Assembly: GCF_004136315.1 (NCBI RefSeq)
Contig: NZ_CP029562.1
Span: 1,736,001-1,800,000, forward strand
From: Mesorhizobium sp. Pch-S
GTDB lineage: Bacteria; Pseudomonadota; Alphaproteobacteria; Rhizobiales; Rhizobiaceae
Direction: 5' to 3'
Length of the DNA: 64,000 nucleotides
Part shown: positions 32,502 through 41,977 of the stretch, piece after piece
How positions within the stretch are numbered: the stretch's first letter is position 1
Layout: every line of letters starts with the position of its first letter
Program-made: the position numbers and the translations under genes
Notes under the pieces: model-generated
The model's input: only the letters and a program-made list of their open reading frames with translations
Databases searched by the model: none
What the model was told of the DNA's origin: nothing

Positions 32502-34183
32502 CTAGACGGCTATGGCTTGGGCAGGATCGACGGCTGCATCGTTCCTGGCGCCCGGCGCTGTCTGGGTCCGGTTGCGGCCGGCGAGTTTGGCGCTGTAGAG
32601 CAGCCTGTCGGCCTGCTCGTAGAGCGCCGCGAACGCGGTATCGAACGGCGCATCCGCCATGCCCATGGAGGCGGTAACGGGCCGGCCAAGACCCGGGACG
32701 GCGCTGGCGACGATGGCTGGGATCGCCTGACGCCGACGCTCGGCCTGGACGTGGGCATCGTCTCCGCGCGCGAGCAGCACGAATTCCTCGCCGCCGAGGC
32801 GGAACGCAAGAACCTGCGGGTCCGCCTGAAGTGCCTTGGCCACGGCTTTCAGAACGGCGTCGCCGACCACGTGGCCGTGAGCGTCGTTGATGGCCTTGAA
32901 GTGGTCGAGGTCGAGCACGGCGAGCGTGCGGTAGCCTTCGGCGCGAAACGTCTCGTAATTCTGCTCGAGCACCCGCCGGTTCAGCATCCCGTCAGCGTGT
33001 CGCGCTGGGACAGCCGCTCGAGCATGTCGGCTTCGAAGCGCGCGTGGTCTCGCTGGCGCTTGATCGACATGAAGCGGTCTGCCACGCCAAGCGTGGTGAA
33101 CAGGACTTCGCAGACGCAACCGATATAGAACAACGGCATGGCATCATTGGTCTGCAGCGCGGGAACCAGGCCCGTGGCCAGGCGCACCAGACCGACCAGA
33201 ACCATGGGCGTGTAGCCGACGGCCTGGAACTTGGCGGCCCGGCTGCCGCGGCGCAGTGCGTCGACAAGCGCCAGGATGAAAATGACGATCACCGGGGCGA
33301 ACGCCGCCGTATACAGCATCGACTGAACCGGGCGCCCGACGAAGGGAAATGCCGCGTGAGAGGTGCTGAGAAACATCGCCCAAACGGCGCAATAGACCAG
33401 CGCCTGGCGCAGGCGCGGATGCATGCGGTCGGGTTCGACGAAGCTGTAGGTGAACATCGCGCCGGAAGCGACGGTGAGGCCGAAGATCACCGTCGTCATC
33501 CAGCTCAGGGTCATTGCCGGCGGATCAAAGAGAACGACCGCGAGCCCCGAAGACACCACGATGGTCAGCAGCAGGGAGATGGTGAGCATGGAATGCCAGA
33601 GCACGAACGGCTCGCGCAGGATCCGGTAGAAGGCCGCATTGAAGATGAGCGGCATGGACAGCATTCCGGCAAGCACCGCAAGGAGAAGCAGGTCCGGGCC
33701 CAGGGCGACATCCGATGGTGAGAGATAGGCCTTTTCCAGCGTCATCTGGTGGCTGGGCAGATCGAACGCGACGATGACCTGCGCCGTGTCGCGGGTCACG
33801 GCCGGCAGCGGGACCTTGAAGTAGCCGCCGCGCAGAGCGCTGCGCAGTTCATTCGCCGGCAGGGAGGCCTGGCGCATCGCGCCGTCCCGGTCGATCGCCA
33901 GCAAGTGCACGGCCACAAGCGCGCTGCGCCTTGAAAAGAGATATTGCGGAAGGGCATCGCCGATATCAAAACGCAGCAGCGCCCGCTCGCCTTTGAGCGA
34001 ATAGCTGCGATCTCCGCAGGTCCAGCGCGCGGGCGAGCGGACAATGGTGGGCAGGTCGTCCGACAGGCTGCTCGACGCCCAGCAGGAGCTTCGGATGTCC
34101 GTGGCAGCGCCGGCGGGTGCGGCGTATGCAAGCAGCACCACCAGTGTCGTCAGAAGCGCTTTGCGAAGGTCATTCCAGAACAT
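32502..34183 (-). pseudogene. diguanylate cyclase with 7TM sensor, frameshifted in GGDEF
   Basis: The N-terminal frame (34183 to 32981) encodes a signal peptide, a periplasmic region of about 130 residues, seven transmembrane helices and the start of a GGDEF domain, ending LSQRDTLTGC. The second frame resumes at MLNRRVLEQNYETFRAEGY and continues through LDLDHFKAINDAHGHVVGDAVL and the active-site GGEEF to 32502. Loss of one base near 32988, where DTLTGxLNRR should be uninterrupted, explains the break. The intact protein would synthesise cyclic di-GMP in response to an extracytoplasmic signal. Both halves look otherwise undamaged, so recent inactivation or an assembly indel are both possible. 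Confidence 0.85.
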
Positions 34184-34555
34184 GGATGGACGTTACACGG
34201 CCAATGTTGAGATGCGGTTACTGATCCGCTGGGATGTACTCGTGATCTTAGCATCGGCCCATGAAACGGCCGAAATGGGGCCGGCAACCGACAATCTGCT
34301 CTTGGTCAACGTTTGGAGAAAGCTGCCATTCGCGGGTCAGAATCAAAAGTTCTCTACCGCTCCCATTTCTGCAAAGCAAAGGTGACATTCGAACATCCTA
34401 AAGCGATCACCGGATCAGACGCACCGCCGAGCGCGCCACGGAAGAACAGCCTGATGTCCGAATCTTAGAGGACCGTAATACTTTACATCCGGAAGGCCCC
34501 GGATCACCCTGACTGCAATGACGGATTCGTCACCCCTTTACTGCACGGAAGTTCG
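34184..34555. other. intergenic region before the putative defence gene
   Basis: This 372-base spacer is lower in GC than the host genes and marks the start of the foreign-looking segment. I see no coding frame, tRNA or strong terminator. It probably contains the promoter of the 34556 gene. Confidence 0.4.
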
Positions 34556-37500
34556 ATGTCGGCATCGGCGTACAATCAGGTTCACATTCCACGACCAAAA
34601 CTGTGGCAGGACTTCGAAAAGGGATCCGCACTGCTGTGGCGCAGGATATTGGGCGATCCATCGATCCATCGTTTCGGCAAGAACGGCCAAGCCCAGCATG
34701 GGATGGACATGTACGGATACCGGGATGGCGAGACCGCCAAGATCGTGGGCGTGCAATGCAAGTGCAAAGGGCAGGGCGAGAAGGCCAGCGAGAAGGAGCT
34801 TCGGAGCGATTTCGAAAAAGCGCTCAAGTATGAGCCGAGGCTCACCGAATACTTCTTCACCACGACGGCCGACGACGACGCACCACTTTCTACCCTCGCT
34901 GCCAAGCTAACCGAGGAGCAGCGCGTATTGGGTCGCACCATAGTCGTGCGCGCTTGGGGATGGGATACTCTCGAGGATCAGATATCGGCCCATCCCGACG
35001 TCGCTTTGATGTTCGACCCGAACCATAGTCCGACTGCGGAGCTCCAGTCCCAGCGCCATGAGGAGATAGTCGGCCTTCACAGCAACACGCTGGTCGAGAT
35101 CCGAGCAGTGCAGGCCCTGCTACTGGAGCGGGCGACTGTTGATGGATCTTCTGACGATCCGATAGAAGCGGCGCTCGATGCCGAGATCGATCGGTACAGG
35201 GACCGCGCCAACAAAGGAAAACCGCAGTCTTCACTGGAGCTTTTGAACGACCTGCTGAAGACCCTGACCGAAAAGAATTCGGGACGCATTTGGTTCAGGG
35301 TGAAGGCAAACATCGCCCACTGTCATCTCCAGTTGGGTGACCAGGCTACCGCGGCTGACATGCTGGATGAGGCAGTGGCCCATGCACCAGAGGATCCAAA
35401 GGCGGCTGCCAACGCCATATTGGCGATGATGCTGCGGGGCGATCACCAGAAGGCGTTCCAGGAAGGCCTAGCCGAACTGACCAAGTCTCCCAACAACGAC
35501 GTTCTTGCCGGATACGTCGTTCAAGCGGGCGGCTATGCCGGTGTTGCCGACGCGATCGACAGAATACCAGAGGCGGTTAGAGCTTCCGAAGCAGTCAGGA
35601 AGTATCACCTTCTGAATATGCGAAATGCCGGAGATTCGTCGTGGATCGATCTGGCTCGACGCGGACGGGAGGGCAACGCCGAAGACGAATTCTACAAACG
35701 CCATGCCGCTGAAGCCGTCATCACCGAAATTGTCGATGGCGACCATCGTACGAGTTGGAAGCTGACTGTGGAGGCCAGGAACCGTCTGCGCCAAGCTGGA
35801 AAAGACCTGGTCGATCTTTGGAATCTGGCGAAGCAGGAGGAGGCTCCGGACCGACCTGACCATCTCGCGCTTTGCATCAACGGCGCCTTGGCTCTTCTTG
35901 CGGTAGGCGACGGTGACGCTGCGAAGGAGCTAATCCTCGAGGGTTTAGCCGTTTCGGGCGGCAAGGACCCAGACATTCAGGTTCGCGTGGCTGCGTTTGC
36001 CATGGAACTGGGCGACGAAGCGCTGGCAAGAGAGGCTTTTCCCAAACTTGCCGACAACGGCCCTGCGCTACTGATGCGTGCACAGATCGCTGCACGGCTC
36101 GGCGACTGGGATTATCTGATGAGCCTAGATGGAACCGAGGCTCTCGAGACGATCCCAGAGACCGAACGCGAGTTGGTCAAGGCATTGGCGTCGAGTGCCA
36201 GCATAAAAACGAACGCGCTGGACGATCCGGCCGGTGCGTCGTCTGATCTGAACGACATGATCGTGCTTTACAAGAACAACGGTCGTGCATCGGTGCTTTT
36301 GGCGCAACTGGCGGATGAGCTGTGTCTGCCGGAAGAATCCTCTCGTGCCTATAGCAATGCTCTAGCCTCGATCTCCAACAACTCGCACATCGCCAGCCGC
36401 GCGATGGTGGCCGGTTATGCAACCCGTCTCCACGATCATGCGGAGGTGATCAGATTGATGGACGGCTACGTCGATGACAGCGTCGACTCGAAAGACCTGT
36501 TCGATCTGGCCAGTGCCTTCGCATACGAGTTCCCTCCAAGAGCGCGGGCGGTCGAATTCTTCGCGAACCTTGACGATTCGATCAGGAACTTGCGCCAATA
36601 CGTGATGCTAGAAGGCATCCTGCACTACCACAGGGGCGAGCTGAATCTGGCCGCGGACCGTTTCTTAAAGTCACGGGATCTTTCGCCCGATCTAATCACG
36701 CCTATTCTAATGCAAGCCCAGACGCTGCTCCGGTTGAGACGGAAGTCGGAACTTACGGCATTGGTCGCCGATCTGGATTTATCGTTGATGCACGGCAATC
36801 CTCGGGAGAGGATGGATTTCGCACACCTACTCGTCGCTGGCGGGCGCGCCGAGGACGGTCTTGACCTGGGTTACGCCGTTCTGGACGCAAATCCGAATGA
36901 TCCGAAGGTCGCGCTCAAATGGATCGGCTTAGCCCTGGGCCAGTTAAAGCGAATTCACGAACTGAGCGATGCCGCCATCGGCGTAGGAATGTGGACTAGC
37001 TTGGAGTCCGACGATGGCCAGATCAACACGTTCTTGGTGGTAGATGGACCCGGCGAACCCTCGGAGAAGAAGTTCGGCAAAGGGCACGTTGTGGCCGAGG
37101 CAGCCGTCGGGCACCGCGTGGGTGATTCATTCGACGTCGAGGACCGATTGGGGCGGACCGTTCGCTGGACGGTGCAGCAGGTTCGACACAAATATTCTCA
37201 TGCTTACGCCGAACTGACCGAGAACTTCAATATCCGGTTCCCTGATGAGGACGGCTTTTATGTCATCCGCACTGTCGGCGATGACATCGGCCCGTTCCTC
37301 GATGTGATGAGACGGCAGGGCGAGCAACGGGAGAGGATTCACGAACTCTATACCAATGGACCTTTGCCCATATCGGTGCTGACTGAATTCTCCGGAGGAG
37401 GCAGCGCGCTTCGCTTTGCGGATTCACTCAGGATGGAAGGGATCGGTATCGAGGCCTGCGAGGGCACTCTGCCCGAGCGAAATTGGGCGACGCAAACGGC

Positions 37501-38527
37501 CAAAGCCCATTTTGGCAAGGGTGTAGTCCTCGACACGCTGACTTATTGGGCTGTCGTGGGGATAAACGGTTTGGAGATTTTGAAGGACCTGTACGGCAGG
37601 ATTCTCCTTGCTAGATCGACCGCAGACGAGATCGGCCAGTTGCATGCAGACGAGGATCTGGTTTCCGAAACCGAACATTCCGGCAGTGCCTACTTCCACA
37701 AGGGCCAGTTCCATTTCGACGAGTTCACGCCCGAGCGTGCCAAACAGCTTGCCGACGCCATCGCGATGCGCGAGGACGCTATGCAGGCTGATTGCAACGT
37801 CGTACCTGTTCACGCTCCAAATGACATCGACCCGAGGTTGCTCGAGACCGCTTGCCGCGGCGCGCTTGATCCAATTTTCGTGGCTCGCGAACATGGCATG
37901 CTGCTCGTCACTGACGACAAGCGATATCGTAACTGGGCCGGTAGCCTAAAGGTACGAGCAGTATGGCTCCAGGCGATTTTCCTCGCGGCCAGGGAGAGTG
38001 GACGCCTGGATGACAAGGTGTATGCCCGGTTGGTTGGCCAACTGGCACTGCTGCGGCACACCTCTATCACCTGCAGCACTGGCGACATCGTTGAGATCGT
38101 AGCCCAAGCCACCCCGGAGACGAAGTATACTATCGACGCCATCGCCGAAGCGATAGGAGTCGAGAAGGCTGACATTCTCTCCCACTACAAGGTGACGACC
38201 GAAGCGGTCATACGGCTTTTGCAGACCGGGCCGACACCCAATGCAGAATATGCCATCGGGCTGCTGATGCGAAATCTTCTCCGGTACAGGACCAGCGACC
38301 GGCGCCAAATCCTTACGGGATTGAAGAGGACGCTTTCCGATCAGCCTGGAGGAAGGGCTTTGTTTGACCGTTGGAGTAAAGGCGGTTCGACGGACGATGG
38401 TCTCAAGGTAGACGGACCGCGCGCGGCGCATGTTTGGAAACCTGATCCCCGTACCCTATCGAAGCGAAACGCGGCAGTTAAGGCGCGAGCCAAGAAAGCC
38501 CACCGACGTGCTTTCGGGAAGCGTTGA
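34556..38527 (+). CDS. nuclease-TPR-GreAB-C-PIN protein, candidate defence effector
   Basis: The 1,323-residue protein appears to have four parts. Residues about 10-150 form a restriction-endonuclease-like domain: GxD at Asp51 (GMDMYGY) and Q67-x-K69 in IVGVQCKCKG, a Q-type PD-(D/E)XK centre. Residues about 220-820 are helical, with many TPR-like A/L pairs. About 820-900 is a GreAB-C-like beta domain (GKGHVVAEAAVGHRVGDSF). About 985-1180 is PIN-like, with acidic residues Asp993 (VVLDTLTYW), Glu1025 and Asp1120-Asp1121 (LLVTDD). From memory, Pfam names a PIN-TPR-GreABC family tied to biological conflict systems. ATG 34556. Its lower GC suggests transfer. I infer RNA or DNA cleavage upon infection. 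Confidence 0.75.
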   Translation: MSASAYNQVHIPRPKLWQDFEKGSALLWRRILGDPSIHRFGKNGQAQHGMDMYGYRDGETAKIVGVQCKCKGQGEKASEKELRSDFEKALKYEPRLTEYFFTTTADDDAPLSTLAAKLTEEQRVLGRTIVVRAWGWDTLEDQISAHPDVALMFDPNHSPTAELQSQRHEEIVGLHSNTLVEIRAVQALLLERATVDGSSDDPIEAALDAEIDRYRDRANKGKPQSSLELLNDLLKTLTEKNSGRIWFRVKANIAHCHLQLGDQATAADMLDEAVAHAPEDPKAAANAILAMMLRGDHQKAFQEGLAELTKSPNNDVLAGYVVQAGGYAGVADAIDRIPEAVRASEAVRKYHLLNMRNAGDSSWIDLARRGREGNAEDEFYKRHAAEAVITEIVDGDHRTSWKLTVEARNRLRQAGKDLVDLWNLAKQEEAPDRPDHLALCINGALALLAVGDGDAAKELILEGLAVSGGKDPDIQVRVAAFAMELGDEALAREAFPKLADNGPALLMRAQIAARLGDWDYLMSLDGTEALETIPETERELVKALASSASIKTNALDDPAGASSDLNDMIVLYKNNGRASVLLAQLADELCLPEESSRAYSNALASISNNSHIASRAMVAGYATRLHDHAEVIRLMDGYVDDSVDSKDLFDLASAFAYEFPPRARAVEFFANLDDSIRNLRQYVMLEGILHYHRGELNLAADRFLKSRDLSPDLITPILMQAQTLLRLRRKSELTALVADLDLSLMHGNPRERMDFAHLLVAGGRAEDGLDLGYAVLDANPNDPKVALKWIGLALGQLKRIHELSDAAIGVGMWTSLESDDGQINTFLVVDGPGEPSEKKFGKGHVVAEAAVGHRVGDSFDVEDRLGRTVRWTVQQVRHKYSHAYAELTENFNIRFPDEDGFYVIRTVGDDIGPFLDVMRRQGEQRERIHELYTNGPLPISVLTEFSGGGSALRFADSLRMEGIGIEACEGTLPERNWATQTAKAHFGKGVVLDTLTYWAVVGINGLEILKDLYGRILLARSTADEIGQLHADEDLVSETEHSGSAYFHKGQFHFDEFTPERAKQLADAIAMREDAMQADCNVVPVHAPNDIDPRLLETACRGALDPIFVAREHGMLLVTDDKRYRNWAGSLKVRAVWLQAIFLAARESGRLDDKVYARLVGQLALLRHTSITCSTGDIVEIVAQATPETKYTIDAIAEAIGVEKADILSHYKVTTEAVIRLLQTGPTPNAEYAIGLLMRNLLRYRTSDRRQILTGLKRTLSDQPGGRALFDRWSKGGSTDDGLKVDGPRAAHVWKPDPRTLSKRNAAVKARAKKAHRRAFGKR

Positions 38528-38918
38528 TCGTCGACGGACGTAGGGTTGGTCGTTGGCAATTGGCTGTCGGTGTGCTGACGTCCCCCTTTTTCCTCGCCTT
38601 TTCAAGGGCCTTCTCGATGAGCTTGTCGGAAATGGTGGAAGGTCTCGATCGGACTGGACCGACCTCTTTCAGGATGATGAAAAGGATATTTGAACGGCCG
38701 ACATGACGGCACAAAGTTGCCGTTCATTGCCATAGGTAAAACATCCTCACGGCCAGCGCTAAGACACCAATAGCATTATCCTGTTAACGCAGGCCGTCTC
38801 ACCTCTAGGCCAACCCAACCGGCCGCGCTACTTTCTCTGCGAATGATTTGGTGATTTGCTCGTCATGAGCGGGGCCTCAGCGCCACCTGCCGGAGCAATG
38901 TCGGTTTTCACCGCCGAC
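38528..38918. other. intergenic region between defence and metallopeptidase genes
   Basis: This 391-base spacer shows only short frames on both strands (for example one containing DKLIEKALEKARKKG on the minus strand, 38478-38714), none convincing. No integrase or tRNA sequence is recognised. Confidence 0.4.
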
Positions 38919-39665
38919 CTAGGCAACACTTGTGTCTTGCCGCGGGAGAGCCTCCGACTTTCGAGATTCGTCCCTACATATTTCGCTGATCCACTTGGCA
39001 ACACTGACTTCATTTTGGCTGAGGGCATGCCAATGTTTGAGATGCTTATGAATTGACAAGCCGACAGGTACGGTCGCAACGAGATTGTTATCGCGGATGA
39101 TCGTATCAGGCTTCGTCCTATCGAAAATGTATCGAGCGATCTTCATAGCCTTGGGTGTCAGTGTTTTGGATGCTGTTAGCTCTGGAAGCGCAGCTTGAAA
39201 CCACTCCTCATCGACGACCGCATCGCGGTGTTCTTCATTTAACGCATTAAAGTAACTGACTGCTCCCGATTGGACAGCACTAGGCTCCCTAGCCATCGCA
39301 TCTAGCGCTATCAAGGAATAGCACTCGCACAGCATTTCCTCGACCCAGTGATTTCCGTCAATTCGGGGATGTCGAAGGTCCGCTCGAGCTGCGAGATGAC
39401 CAAACTCGTGCGAAAGCTGATAGGCGAACTGCCAAGGCCTATTCTCACCAGCTGTTAGAATAATCAGTTCGTTTGAGGTGTCTGCGGCATACATCGGTGT
39501 CTCACGAGTGGTTGTCCGTTTTATCGTTATTGTTTTCGACTTTGTGTCGGGAAAACCATGCACACCGAAGAGAGTAGTGGCCGTTGAGGCCAACACGGCA
39601 TCTAATTCTGCGCGCTCATAGTCATGAACGCCAACAATCTCAAAACGCGAGAGATCAAGGCTCAC
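38919..39665 (-). CDS. zincin metallopeptidase (ImmA/IrrE-like)
   Basis: A GTG at 39665 with an aagga site nine bases upstream gives 248 residues; a TTG at 39698 would add eleven. The HExxH zinc motif is visible as SHEFGHLAA at about residue 85, with a downstream glutamate cluster (WVEEMLCECYSLIALDAMA) that could supply the third ligand. The layout resembles ImmA/IrrE-type peptidases that cleave repressors in mobile elements, but the N-terminal part (RFEIVGVHDYERAELDAVL) is unlike the usual form. It lies between the defence gene and the phage cassette, convergent with the first. It could belong to either. Confidence 0.65.
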   Translation of the reverse strand: MSLDLSRFEIVGVHDYERAELDAVLASTATTLFGVHGFPDTKSKTITIKRTTTRETPMYAADTSNELIILTAGENRPWQFAYQLSHEFGHLAARADLRHPRIDGNHWVEEMLCECYSLIALDAMAREPSAVQSGAVSYFNALNEEHRDAVVDEEWFQAALPELTASKTLTPKAMKIARYIFDRTKPDTIIRDNNLVATVPVGLSIHKHLKHWHALSQNEVSVAKWISEICRDESRKSEALPRQDTSVA

Positions 39666-39723
39666 AGCCGCTATTCCTTGAATATGAGCAAAAACCAAAC
39701 TGACGGCTGGAGTGCGTTAGACT

Positions 39724-40182
39724 GTGACTGTTGGCAGGACTTTCGAACATACGCAAGAGTTGATGGACCTTATCTGCGAACGCCTCGCGGGAGGAGAAAG
39801 CCTGCGCTCAATCTGCCGTGACGAGGACATGCCTAGCAGAGCAAAGGTGTTCCGCTGGTTATTGGCGGATACGGAGTTCGCCACCCGCTATGCCCATGCC
39901 CGCGACGCCCAGGCGGATGCGCTGGTGGACGAGATGCTCGACATCGCCGATGACAGTTCCAACGACTGGATGGAGCAGCGTGGCCGCGATGGCGAAGTGA
40001 CCGGCTGGAAGGAGAATGGCGAGTCGCTGAAGCGCTCGGCGCTGCGGCTGAGCACGCGGCAATGGATCGCCGAGAAGCTGAAGCCGAAGAAATACGGCAA
40101 CAAGGTCGCGCTCACCGATGCCGATGGCGGGCCGCTGACCGTGAATGTGATCCAGCGTGCCGCGCATCGACCTGCCGAGTGA
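39724..40182 (+). CDS. terminase small subunit
   Basis: A GTG start at 39724 gives a 152-residue DNA-recognition protein. Its N-terminal HTH (ELMDLICERLAGGESLRSICRDEDMPSRAKVFRWL) is followed by a helical oligomerisation part (ALVDEMLDIADDSSNDW and SLKRSALRLSTRQWIAEKL) ending in a KPKKYGNKV basic patch. This is the Terminase_5-like small subunit used by many podoviruses, which selects pac/cos DNA for the large subunit. It overlaps the large-subunit gene by 26 bases. Confidence 0.9.
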   Translation: MTVGRTFEHTQELMDLICERLAGGESLRSICRDEDMPSRAKVFRWLLADTEFATRYAHARDAQADALVDEMLDIADDSSNDWMEQRGRDGEVTGWKENGESLKRSALRLSTRQWIAEKLKPKKYGNKVALTDADGGPLTVNVIQRAAHRPAE

Positions 40183-41572
40183 CTGGGCGCCGCGCGCCTA
40201 TCAGGAACCGGCCTGGCAATCCTGGCTCAACGGCTGCAACCGGCAACTGCTGGTGTGGCACCGCCGCGCCGGCAAGGACGACATCAACCTGCGCATGCAT
40301 TCCGTCGGCTGCTTCAACCGCGTCGGCACCTACTGGCACATGCTGCCGGAATATTCGCAGGCGCGCAAAGCGATCTGGGACGCCGTCAACCCCAACACCG
40401 GCAAGCGGCGCATCGACGAGGCCTTCCCGAAAGCGCTGCGCGAGAATACGCGCGAGAGCGACATGTTCATCCGCTTCAAGAACGGGTCGACATGGCAGGT
40501 TGTCGGCTCCGACAATTTCAACGCGCTGATCGGCACGCCGCCGGTCGGCCTCACCGCTTCGGAATGGGCGCTGGCCAACCCGATGGCCTGGGCCTATCTG
40601 GCGCCGATCCTCGCCGAAAACGGCGGCTGGGCCTCATTCATCTCGACGCCGCGCGGCAACAACCATCTGAAGGCGATGCTGGACCGCTTCCGCAACGACG
40701 CGGCCTGGTTCACGCAGGTGCTGACGGCGCGTGACACCGGCGCGATCTCGGATGCGGCGATCGAGGCGCAGCGGGCAGAATATGAGGCGCTGTTCGGCAA
40801 GACCGTCGCCGACCTGCTGGTGGAGCAGGAGTTCTACTGCTCGTTCGCCGGTGCCACGGTGGGCGCCTATTGGGGTGCGGAGCTGGCGACGGCGGACGTG
40901 CAGGGGCGCATCGGCGTGGTGCCTGTCGACTGGAGCCAGCCGGTGCACACGGCCTGGGATCTCGGCAAGGCGGCGAACAACCCGATCTGGTGTTTCCAGG
41001 TGATCGACGGGCGGCCGCACATCGTTGATTTCTACCGGCCGGAAACGGATGACCTGGAAGACTGGTGCCTCTGGCTGGACGCACGCGGCTATCACGGCAA
41101 CGACTATGTGCCGCATGACGCGGTGGTGAAGAACTGGGGCGACAGGCGCACCCGCGTCGAGACGCTGAAAAGCCATGGCCGCAAACCGAAGATCGTGACG
41201 ATGGCCAGCGTCGCCGACGGCATCAATGCCGGGCGCGAGACGATCAAACTGGCCGAGTTCCATCTCGGCCCCGACGAACGCGGCGAGCGCATGCAGCACG
41301 GCCTCGACGGGCTGAAGATGTACCGCCGCACATGGGACGATGAACGCAAGAGCTTCGTCGAGACCCCGGTGAAGGACTGGGCCGAACATATCGGATCGAG
41401 CTTCCGCTATCTCGGCCTCGCCTGGCGCGACGTCGCGCCGGCTTATGTGCCGAAGCGGCAGGTGGAAGGCCCGACCTACCAGGTGACCGCAACCGGCGTG
41501 GTGCGCGCCGACATCGGCGTGAAAGCCGCGGTCGAGGCGATGGTGCGGCGCAAGAAGAGGATGGATGGGTGA
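40157..41572 (+). CDS. terminase large subunit
   Basis: The 471-residue packaging motor starts at GTG 40157. The N-terminal ATPase has the Walker A-like HRRAGKDD at residues 35-42 and a Walker B-type segment near GLTASEWAL (about 135). The C-terminal nuclease domain begins near VPVDWSQPVHTAWDLGKA, with an acidic residue in the AWDLG motif, and carries ADGINAGRETIKL further on. It uses ATP to translocate DNA into the procapsid and cuts it at the end. The length is normal for the family. Portal follows after a repeat-filled gap of 405 bases, unusual for a phage packaging operon. Confidence 0.93.
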   Translation: MPRIDLPSDWAPRAYQEPAWQSWLNGCNRQLLVWHRRAGKDDINLRMHSVGCFNRVGTYWHMLPEYSQARKAIWDAVNPNTGKRRIDEAFPKALRENTRESDMFIRFKNGSTWQVVGSDNFNALIGTPPVGLTASEWALANPMAWAYLAPILAENGGWASFISTPRGNNHLKAMLDRFRNDAAWFTQVLTARDTGAISDAAIEAQRAEYEALFGKTVADLLVEQEFYCSFAGATVGAYWGAELATADVQGRIGVVPVDWSQPVHTAWDLGKAANNPIWCFQVIDGRPHIVDFYRPETDDLEDWCLWLDARGYHGNDYVPHDAVVKNWGDRRTRVETLKSHGRKPKIVTMASVADGINAGRETIKLAEFHLGPDERGERMQHGLDGLKMYRRTWDDERKSFVETPVKDWAEHIGSSFRYLGLAWRDVAPAYVPKRQVEGPTYQVTATGVVRADIGVKAAVEAMVRRKKRMDG

Positions 41573-41648
41573 TGCGGGGTTTTGTGGCTTCAATCTTCAC
41601 GCATGGGTTCATGGACGCTCGAAGTTTGGACCGCCGGGCATTTGTCAG

Positions 41649-41711
41649 CGTTCCGGAATGGATCCCCGACACTCTTCGGTCGCTTCGCTCCCTCCCGAGG
41701 TCGAGGATGAC
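41649..41711. repeat. dispersed repeat, GGATCCCCGACACTC type (copy 5, inside prophage)
   Basis: The copy reads cgttccggaatggatccccg acactcttcggtcgcttcgc then tcccgaggtcgaggatgac. The same family occurs in host spacers at 15150, 30461, 32149 and 32341, so this copy entered the prophage after integration. Confidence 0.88.
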
Positions 41712-41769
41712 GAGGGTGCTATGCGGTGCGCCAACTGTAAACGCTGGCTCCGGTTTCAGCGCTTGCGCC

Positions 41770-41932
41770 GTGCCCCCTCTCCGTCGCCGCTTCGCGGCGC
41801 CACCTCTCCCCCACTTCATGGGGGCGAGGAACCCAAGCTCGAGGAGCGCCGACGCCGCAACCGCGGTTCCTCGCCCCTGCCAAAGGCGGGGGAGAGGTGG
41901 CACGCCCGCAGGTCGTGACGGAGAGGGGGCTT
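41770..41932. repeat. long inverted-repeat mosaic element inside prophage
   Basis: The left arm (gccccctctccgtcgccgc, then cacctctcccccacttcatg, gggcgaggaacc) and right arm (ggttcctcgcccctgccaaa, ggcgggggagaggtggcacg, then gacggagagggggc) are inverted partners over about 65 bases each. It is a RIME-like palindrome sharing the ccccctctccg/cggagaggggg terminal motif with the hairpin at 47489-47542. Confidence 0.85.
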
Positions 41933-41977
41933 CACGCGCGCTGACCTTAGCGACCGCCCCCGCAGGAGCGTTCTGAC

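Larger units (their letters stand above)
41573..41977. other. 405-base spacer between terminase and portal, repeat-filled
   Basis: Phage packaging genes are normally contiguous, yet this spacer holds a dispersed host repeat at 41649-41711 and a long inverted-repeat element at 41770-41932. No gene is seen. Confidence 0.7.

Noticed and set aside
38478-38714. Possible integrase remnant near the left prophage end
   Set aside because: Short basic frame (DKLIEKALEKARKKG) without tyrosine recombinase motifs.
39690-39730. Attachment site repeats at the prophage ends (compared with 62976-63014)
   Set aside because: No shared direct repeat of useful length was seen by eye between the two ends.
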